Assembly: GCA_963836405.1 (NCBI GenBank) | Contig: CAWIJL010000019.1 | Span: 62,001-126,000 of the forward strand | From: CAWIJJ01 sp963836405 | GTDB taxonomy: Bacteria; Acidobacteriota; Terriglobia; Bryobacterales; Bryobacteraceae | Direction of reading: 5' to 3' | Length of the DNA: 64,000 nucleotides | Shown: positions 59,077 to 64,000 of the stretch, piece after piece | How the letters are laid out: each line of letters begins with the position of its first letter | Numbering within the stretch: the stretch's first letter is position 1 | Made by a program: the position numbers and the translations under genes | Notes under the pieces: model-generated | Told to the model about the DNA's origin: nothing | The model's input: only the letters and a program-made list of their open reading frames with translations | Database searches by the model: none

Positions 59077-59131
59077 TATCAAACGGTGCTTCATCACCTT
59101 GACACTTTATAAGGTGTATCAAACGGTGCTT
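59077..59131. promoter_or_regulatory. two 15-bp direct repeats in the xylan-cluster divergent promoter
   Basis: TATCAAACGGTGCTT occurs at 59077-59091 and again at 59117-59131, 40 bp apart (about four helical turns), between the isomerase and GH3 genes. A TTGACA lies at 59099. Downstream of the second copy, TTGCGC and TATAGT with 18-bp spacing could form the rightward promoter, so a protein bound at the second copy would overlap its -35. Confidence 0.55.
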
Positions 59132-59185
59132 GCGCGCGGCGTATTAATCCAGTTATAGTTTGTTGCCAAAACTAAAGGCTCGCGA

Positions 59186-61477
59186 ATGCCGAAGGCCGAA
59201 CCGTACAGGAATGCGAAGCTCACAGCAGGCCGCCGCACCCGGGACCTGCTGAAGCGGATGACGCTCGAAGAGAAGGCCGCGCAGATGCTCTGCGTCTGGC
59301 AGAAAAAGAGCGAGACTCTCGTGGATGAAGCGGGCCGCTTCGACGCGAAGAAGGCCGCAAAGGCCTTTCGCGACCGTCGCGCGCTGGGCCAGGTCGGCCG
59401 CCCATCGGATGCCGGCGGCGGACTGGGTCCTCGCGAAACCGCGGAACTCACCAACGCCATTCAGCGCTTCTTCCTCGAGAACTCCCGGCTGGGAATCCCC
59501 GTCATTTTTCACGAGGAGTGCCTGCACGGCCAGGCCGCCCCGGGCGCCACCAGCTTCCCGCAGCCCATCGCGCTCGGCGCAAGCTTCGACCCCGCGCTGG
59601 TCGAAAATCTGTTTACGATGACCGCGCTCGAAGCCCGGCTGCGCGGCACGCATCAGGCGCTCACCCCCGTGGTGGACGTGGCCCGCGATGCGCGCTGGGG
59701 CCGCGTCGAAGAAACCTACGGCGAGGACCCGTACCTCGTATCGCGCATGGGCATCGCCGCCGTGCGCGGCTTCCAGGGAGACGCCTCGTTTCGCGACAAA
59801 ACGCGCGTCATCGCCACGCTGAAACATTTCGCCGCCCATGGACAGCCGGAGTCGGGAATCAACTGCGCTCCGGCGAATGTCTCCGAGCGGCTGCTGCGCG
59901 AGACGTTCCTGTTTCCGTTCCGGGAAGCGCTCGACCGGGGCGGCGCTATCAGCGTCATGGCTTCGTACAACGAGATCGACGGCGTTCCCTCGCATGCCAG
60001 CCGCTGGCTGCTGCGCGACGTCCTGCGCAAAGAGTGGGGGTTTCGCGGCTTCGTCGTCTCCGACTATTACGCCATCTGGGAGTTGAGCCACCGTCCCGAC
60101 ACGCACGGGCACCACGTCGCCAAAGACAAGAAAGAGGCCTGCGCGCTCGCCGTCCGTGCCGGCGTCAACATCGAGTTGCCCGAGCCCGATTGCTACCTGC
60201 ACCTCGCCGAACTGGTCCGCAAAGGCGTGCTCCGCGAATCGGAGCTCGACGAACTGGTGGCGCCGATGCTCGAATGGAAGTTCCGCCTGGGCCTGTTTGA
60301 CGATCCCTACGTGGATCCGGACGAAGCTGCGCGCGTGGTGGGCTGCGATGCGCATCGCGGCCTCGCCCTTCAGGCCGCGCGCGAATCCATCGTCCTGCTC
60401 AAAAACGAGGGCGACCTGCTGCCGCTGGACGCTGGAAAGATTCGTTCCATCGCGGTCATCGGGCCGAATGCCGCTCGCGGCCTGCTGGGCGGGTATAGCA
60501 GCGTTCCCAGGCAGGAAATCACGGTCCTTGACGGCATTCGCGCGCGCGCCGGCAGCGCGGTGAAGGTGCTGCACAGCCAAGGATGCGGGATCACGATCGG
60601 GGGATCCTGGAACCAGGACGAAGTGGTCCCGAGCGATCCGGAAGAAGACCGCCGTCAGATCGAGGAAGCCGTGAAGGTGGCGCGCAAGGCGGATGTCGTC
60701 GTGCTGGCAATCGGCGGCAACGAACAGACGTCGCGCGAAGGCTGGTCCACGAAACACCTCGGCGACCGCGCGCGCCTCGAACTTGTGGGCCGGCAGCAGG
60801 AACTGGTGGACGCCATGGTAGCCACCGGCAAGCCGGTGATCGCACTGCTGTTCAACGGGCGGCCGCTCGCCGTCGGTCCGCTGAGCGAAACCGTGCCCGC
60901 CATCCTCGAGTGCTTCTATCTCGGCCAGGAGACCGGACGCGCCGTCGCCGATGTGCTCTTCGGCGACTTCAACCCTGGCGGGAAATTGCCCATCACCATC
61001 CCCCGTTCCGCCGGACACCTGCCGGCGTTCTACAACTACAAACCTTCCGCGCGCCGCGGCTACCTGTTCGACGACGTGACGCCGCTCTATCCTTTCGGAT
61101 ACGGGCTGAGTTACACCACCTTCGAAATTTCTGACGTGCGCCTGGAAAAGCAGCGCATTCGAAAGGACGGCGCCACCCGGGTGCTGGCCGGCGTGCGCAA
61201 CACGGGCGCGCGAGCGGGCAGTGAAGTGGTCCAGATGTACATCCGCGATGTAGTCGGTTCGGTCACGCGGCCCGTCCGCGAATTGAAGGGCTTCGAACGG
61301 GTGTGGCTCGAGCCCGGCGAATCGCGGACCGTGGCGTTTCCTGTCGCCGCGGAGCATCTCGCTTTCTGGGACGTGAACATGAAATTCGTAGTGGAGCCGG
61401 GGGACTTCGAAATTATGGTCGGGAACTCCTCGCGAACCGCCGACTTACAAACCGTTTTACTGCGGGTGACCGGATGA
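59186..61477 (+). CDS. glycoside hydrolase family 3 (beta-xylosidase/beta-glucosidase)
   Basis: 763 residues. GH3 N-terminal barrel with IFHEECLHGQAAPGATSFPQPIALGASFD and the nucleophile Asp293 in RGFVVSDYYAIWEL. GH3 C-terminal domain: ESIVLLKNEGDLLPLD, VVVLAIGGNEQTSREGW. Fibronectin III-like domain at the end (YPFGYGLSYTTFEISDV, GSEVVQMYIRD). No signal peptide is visible, so it acts on imported oligosaccharides in the cytoplasm. The HEECLHG form and the neighbouring GH10 and symporter favour xylo-oligosaccharides. It overlaps the transporter by four bases. Confidence 0.92.
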   Translation: MPKAEPYRNAKLTAGRRTRDLLKRMTLEEKAAQMLCVWQKKSETLVDEAGRFDAKKAAKAFRDRRALGQVGRPSDAGGGLGPRETAELTNAIQRFFLENSRLGIPVIFHEECLHGQAAPGATSFPQPIALGASFDPALVENLFTMTALEARLRGTHQALTPVVDVARDARWGRVEETYGEDPYLVSRMGIAAVRGFQGDASFRDKTRVIATLKHFAAHGQPESGINCAPANVSERLLRETFLFPFREALDRGGAISVMASYNEIDGVPSHASRWLLRDVLRKEWGFRGFVVSDYYAIWELSHRPDTHGHHVAKDKKEACALAVRAGVNIELPEPDCYLHLAELVRKGVLRESELDELVAPMLEWKFRLGLFDDPYVDPDEAARVVGCDAHRGLALQAARESIVLLKNEGDLLPLDAGKIRSIAVIGPNAARGLLGGYSSVPRQEITVLDGIRARAGSAVKVLHSQGCGITIGGSWNQDEVVPSDPEEDRRQIEEAVKVARKADVVVLAIGGNEQTSREGWSTKHLGDRARLELVGRQQELVDAMVATGKPVIALLFNGRPLAVGPLSETVPAILECFYLGQETGRAVADVLFGDFNPGGKLPITIPRSAGHLPAFYNYKPSARRGYLFDDVTPLYPFGYGLSYTTFEISDVRLEKQRIRKDGATRVLAGVRNTGARAGSEVVQMYIRDVVGSVTRPVRELKGFERVWLEPGESRTVAFPVAAEHLAFWDVNMKFVVEPGDFEIMVGNSSRTADLQTVLLRVTG

Positions 61478-62829
61478 GTTACATCGAGAAGCTGTCCGTC
61501 AAAGAGAAGATCGGCTATGGCCTCGGTGACGCAGCCGCCAACTTCGTCTTCCAGACGATGGTGGTGTTCCAGCTCAGCTTCTACACCGATACCTTCGGCA
61601 TCACCGCCGCCGCGGCTGGCACCCTTCTGCTGGTGGCCCGTTTTTTCGACGCTATCTTCGACCCCATCATGGGAATCGTCGCCGACCGCACCAATACCCG
61701 CTGGGGCAAGTTCCGTCCCTGGGTGCTGTGGACCGCCGTTCCCTTCGGCGTGATGGGCTTCGTCGCCTTTCTGACTCCGGATTTCTCTCCGGGCGGCAAG
61801 CTGGCATACGCCTATGTCACTTACATTCTCCTGATGATGGTGTACTCGGCCAATAACCTGCCTTACTCGGCCTTGAGCGGCGTACTTACCGGAGATATCG
61901 GCGAACGGACCAGCCTCTCGTCCTACCGCTTTGTCTGCGCCATGACCGCCGCGTTCATCATACAGGGGCTGGCCCTGCCGATGGTGAAGTACTTCGGGCA
62001 GGGCAACGATGCCAAGGGCTACCAGTGGACGATGGGCATCTTCGGCGCCCTCTGCGTCGTGCTGTTCCTCATCACCTTCGCGACCACGAAGGAGCGCATC
62101 GGGCCGGACCCGGCGCAGCAGTCCAGCATCGCGCAGGATTTCGCGGACCTGGTGCGCAACGGCCCGTGGATCAACCTGTTCATCCTCACCATCCTCGTCT
62201 TCGTCACCCTTTCCATGCGGGGCGGTGTGATGCTCTACTACTGGCGCTACTACATGCAGCGCGAGGACCTGTTCAGCCTGTTCAACGTCCTCGGACTCGG
62301 CTCCACCATCGTAGGCATTCTGTTTTCGAAGCCGCTCGCCATGCGCTTCGGCAAGAAGAACGTATTTATTGTGGGACTGTCGTTCACCACCATCTTCATG
62401 GCCGCCTTCGTTTTCCTGCCGCGCGGCGCGGTGGTGGCCGCGTTCGCCCTCGACATGCTTCGCCAGTTCGCCTACGGCCCCACCATCCCGCTGCTCTGGG
62501 CCATGATGGCCGACGTGGCCGACTACGGCGAATGGAAGACCGGGCGGCGCGCCACCGCCATCGTCTTTTCCGCCATCGTCTTCGGCCTGAAGGCCGGGCT
62601 GGGCTTCGGCGGGGCCATCGGCGGCTGGCTGCTGTCGCTCTACGGCTACGTCCCCAACGCGGCGCAAACCGTCGAGTCGCTCGAGGGCATTCGGCTCACG
62701 TCCAGCCTGTTCCCGTCCGTGCCCTTCATCCTCGGTGTGATCTGCCTCTTTTTTTACGGAATCGACAAGAAACTGAATATCCGGATTACCAAAGAACTGG
62801 CCGCGCGCCGCGAGAAATTCGCGCGCTGA
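61474..62829 (+). CDS. GPH-family sugar:cation symporter (XynP/MelB-like)
   Basis: 451 residues, about 12 transmembrane helices. KIGYGLGDAAANFVFQTMVVFQLSFYTD begins the protein; ARFFDAIFDPIMGIVADRTNTRWGKFRPW is the family signature around the loop 2-3 motif, and YGPTIPLLWAMMADVADYGEWKTGRRATAIVFSA is the loop 10-11 motif. It should bring xylosides or xylo-oligosaccharides into the cytoplasm with Na+ or H+, feeding the GH3 enzyme with which its start codon overlaps (ATGA). Confidence 0.93.
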   Translation: MSYIEKLSVKEKIGYGLGDAAANFVFQTMVVFQLSFYTDTFGITAAAAGTLLLVARFFDAIFDPIMGIVADRTNTRWGKFRPWVLWTAVPFGVMGFVAFLTPDFSPGGKLAYAYVTYILLMMVYSANNLPYSALSGVLTGDIGERTSLSSYRFVCAMTAAFIIQGLALPMVKYFGQGNDAKGYQWTMGIFGALCVVLFLITFATTKERIGPDPAQQSSIAQDFADLVRNGPWINLFILTILVFVTLSMRGGVMLYYWRYYMQREDLFSLFNVLGLGSTIVGILFSKPLAMRFGKKNVFIVGLSFTTIFMAAFVFLPRGAVVAAFALDMLRQFAYGPTIPLLWAMMADVADYGEWKTGRRATAIVFSAIVFGLKAGLGFGGAIGGWLLSLYGYVPNAAQTVESLEGIRLTSSLFPSVPFILGVICLFFYGIDKKLNIRITKELAARREKFAR

Positions 62830-62845
62830 AGAAAGGAACCTTCGA

Positions 62846-63955
62846 ATGCGAAGCAACGGAGTAGTAGCGGGCCTGCTGCTGGGGGGCATGGCGGGCGGGG
62901 CGTTTGCCCAGCCCACTCTCAAGGACGCCTTTCAGGGCATGTTCCGCATCGGCGCGGCGCTCAACCAGGCGCAGTATTCCGAGCGCGATGCCCGCGGCGC
63001 CGCCCTGGTGAAAGCCCAATTCAACGCCATCTCACCCGAGAACGACCTCAAGTGGGAGCGCGTCCACCCGGCCCTCGACACTTACAATTTCGGACCGGCC
63101 GACCAGTATGTCGCCTTCGGCGAAAAGAACGGAATGTTCATCGTGGGCCACTGCCTTGTCTGGCACAGCCAGGTGCCGCAGTGGGTTTTTCGCGACGCCC
63201 AGGGCGCCCCCGTGGACCGCGAAACCCTGCTCAAGCGCATGCGCGACCACATCCTGACCGTCGTCAGGCGCTACAAGGGGCGCATCAACGGCTGGGACGT
63301 GGTCAACGAAGCCCTCAACGAAGACGGCACGCTGCGCCAGTCTCCCTGGTTCCGCATCGTCGGCGAGGACTACATCGCCAAAGCCTTCGAATACGCGCAC
63401 GAAGCCGACCCTGAAGCCGAGCTGTACTATAACGATTACTCGCTCGAAAATCCGGCCAAGCGCAATGGCGCCGTCGAACTGGTCCGCAAGCTGAAGGCGC
63501 AAGGGCTCACCGTCACCGCCATCGGCACGCAGAGCCACGACAAGTTGCGCGCCCCCACCGCCGAGCAGCACGACGCCACCATCACGGCGTTCGCGGCGCT
63601 CGGCGTGAAGGTGGCGGTCACCGAGCTCGATGTGGACGTGCTGCCGGCAGTCAACCGGCAGCAGACCGCCGACATATCGCAAACTGCCGAGGCCCGGGCG
63701 GACGCGAACCCCTACACCCAAGGCCTGCCCGATGAGGTGCAGCAGGAGCTGGCGCGGCGCTACGCGGACGTGTTCGCCGTTTTCGTCAAACACAAGGACG
63801 CGATCTCGCGCGTCACCTTCTGGGGTGTCACGGACCGCGATTCCTGGCTCAACAACTTCCCCGTGCGCGGGCGGACCAACTACCCGCTCCTGTTCGACCG
63901 CGAGGGAAAACCGAAACCGGCATTCGACGCGGTCATCCGCGCGGCCAAGCCGTGA
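62846..63955 (+). CDS. endo-1,4-beta-xylanase, family GH10 (secreted)
   Basis: 369 residues with a Sec signal (MRSNGVVAGLLLGGMAGGAFAQ). GH10 barrel with the acid/base Glu155 in GWDVVNEALNEDG and the nucleophile Glu260 in KVAVTELDVDVL. KWERVHPALDTYNFGPADQYVAFGEKNGMFIVGHCLVWHSQVPQWVF is the substrate-binding region. It cuts xylan outside the cytoplasm. It is the third gene of the GH3-symporter-xylanase operon, 16 bases after the symporter gene, with a GAAAGGAACC site before the ATG. Confidence 0.94.
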   Translation: MRSNGVVAGLLLGGMAGGAFAQPTLKDAFQGMFRIGAALNQAQYSERDARGAALVKAQFNAISPENDLKWERVHPALDTYNFGPADQYVAFGEKNGMFIVGHCLVWHSQVPQWVFRDAQGAPVDRETLLKRMRDHILTVVRRYKGRINGWDVVNEALNEDGTLRQSPWFRIVGEDYIAKAFEYAHEADPEAELYYNDYSLENPAKRNGAVELVRKLKAQGLTVTAIGTQSHDKLRAPTAEQHDATITAFAALGVKVAVTELDVDVLPAVNRQQTADISQTAEARADANPYTQGLPDEVQQELARRYADVFAVFVKHKDAISRVTFWGVTDRDSWLNNFPVRGRTNYPLLFDREGKPKPAFDAVIRAAKP

Positions 63956-64000
63956 AACTCTCCGCGTCGGCAAGCGCTTCCGCAATACGTGTCCGAACTT

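Noticed and set aside
59153..61357. A 734-codon open frame antisense to the GH3 gene
   Set aside because: The GH3 protein is full length with catalytic residues; the antisense product has no recognisable fold.
1..64000. CRISPR arrays, tRNA or rRNA genes, insertion sequences, prophage
   Set aside because: No regularly spaced repeats, no cloverleaf with CCA-type arms, no rRNA-like stretches and no transposase, integrase or capsid genes were seen by eye in either strand.

Overview
The window looks like chromosome of an acidobacterium of the Solibacter/Bryobacter type. GC content is high. It carries a PadR regulator followed by a large MacB-like orphan permease (ADOP), a TIGR03435 C-terminal remnant, and the start of an NHL-repeat protein, all typical of that group. 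This assignment is inference from gene content. I see no phage, plasmid, insertion sequence, CRISPR array, rRNA or tRNA.

Layout. 0-3.6 kb: an NHL-repeat protein (partial), a LexA-type DNA-binding protein, purE, a bactofilin, phenylalanine hydroxylase and a small unknown protein. 3.6-18.1 kb: one nearly unbroken leftward array. Its promoter-proximal genes are the small and large subunits of a group 1h (high-affinity, atmospheric-H2 type) [NiFe] hydrogenase. Then come a NifU-like protein, DUF5947, DUF6084, an uncharacterised 396-aa protein, a 36-aa DUF6893 microprotein, a maturation protease, hypCDE, a double-SIS protein, hypAB, a PsiE-like membrane protein, and finally pntAA-pntAB-pntB (proton-translocating transhydrogenase). 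18.5-23.5 kb: a peptide and amino-acid catabolism set (APC permease, Tat-exported M24 peptidase, DPP-IV-like S9 peptidase). 23.5-28.3 kb: small accessory genes and decayed remnants. 28.4-36.2 kb: a rightward housekeeping run (Nudix, AhpD-like, rlmB, ggt, TIM-barrel protein, asnS, arginase, ddl) ending against a PilZ gene. 36.2-43.3 kb: a candidate small RNA, then a partly eroded regulatory module (PadR, sigma-54 activator, TPR protein, radical-SAM remnant, zinc-ribbon protein, NifX-like protein) around a KDG-type aldolase/kinase pair. 43.3-54.3 kb: a membrane-anchored MutS-like ATPase, aquaporin, DUF3626, GH43, aroB, ubiE/menG, a C45 peptidase, selD, pyrF and DUF72. 54.3-58.2 kb: a PadR-ADOP module between two 269-bp direct repeats. 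58-64 kb: a xylan or xylo-oligosaccharide cluster (TIM-barrel isomerase, GH3, GPH symporter, GH10).

Main points. (1) The hydrogenase array contains several conserved genes of unknown function and runs on to the transhydrogenase genes. (2) selD is itself a selenoprotein gene: an in-frame TGA at 51952-51954 encodes residue 20, and a SECIS-like hairpin follows it, so the true gene starts well upstream of the longest uninterrupted frame. (3) The PadR-ADOP module has split a convergent gene pair and duplicated its 3' ends. (4) Four genes (the SIS protein, the hydrogenase protease, ggt and DUF3626) each need a single-base frameshift correction, two of them at G/C homopolymers. This suggests assembly error rather than four independent gene losses, but the reads must decide.
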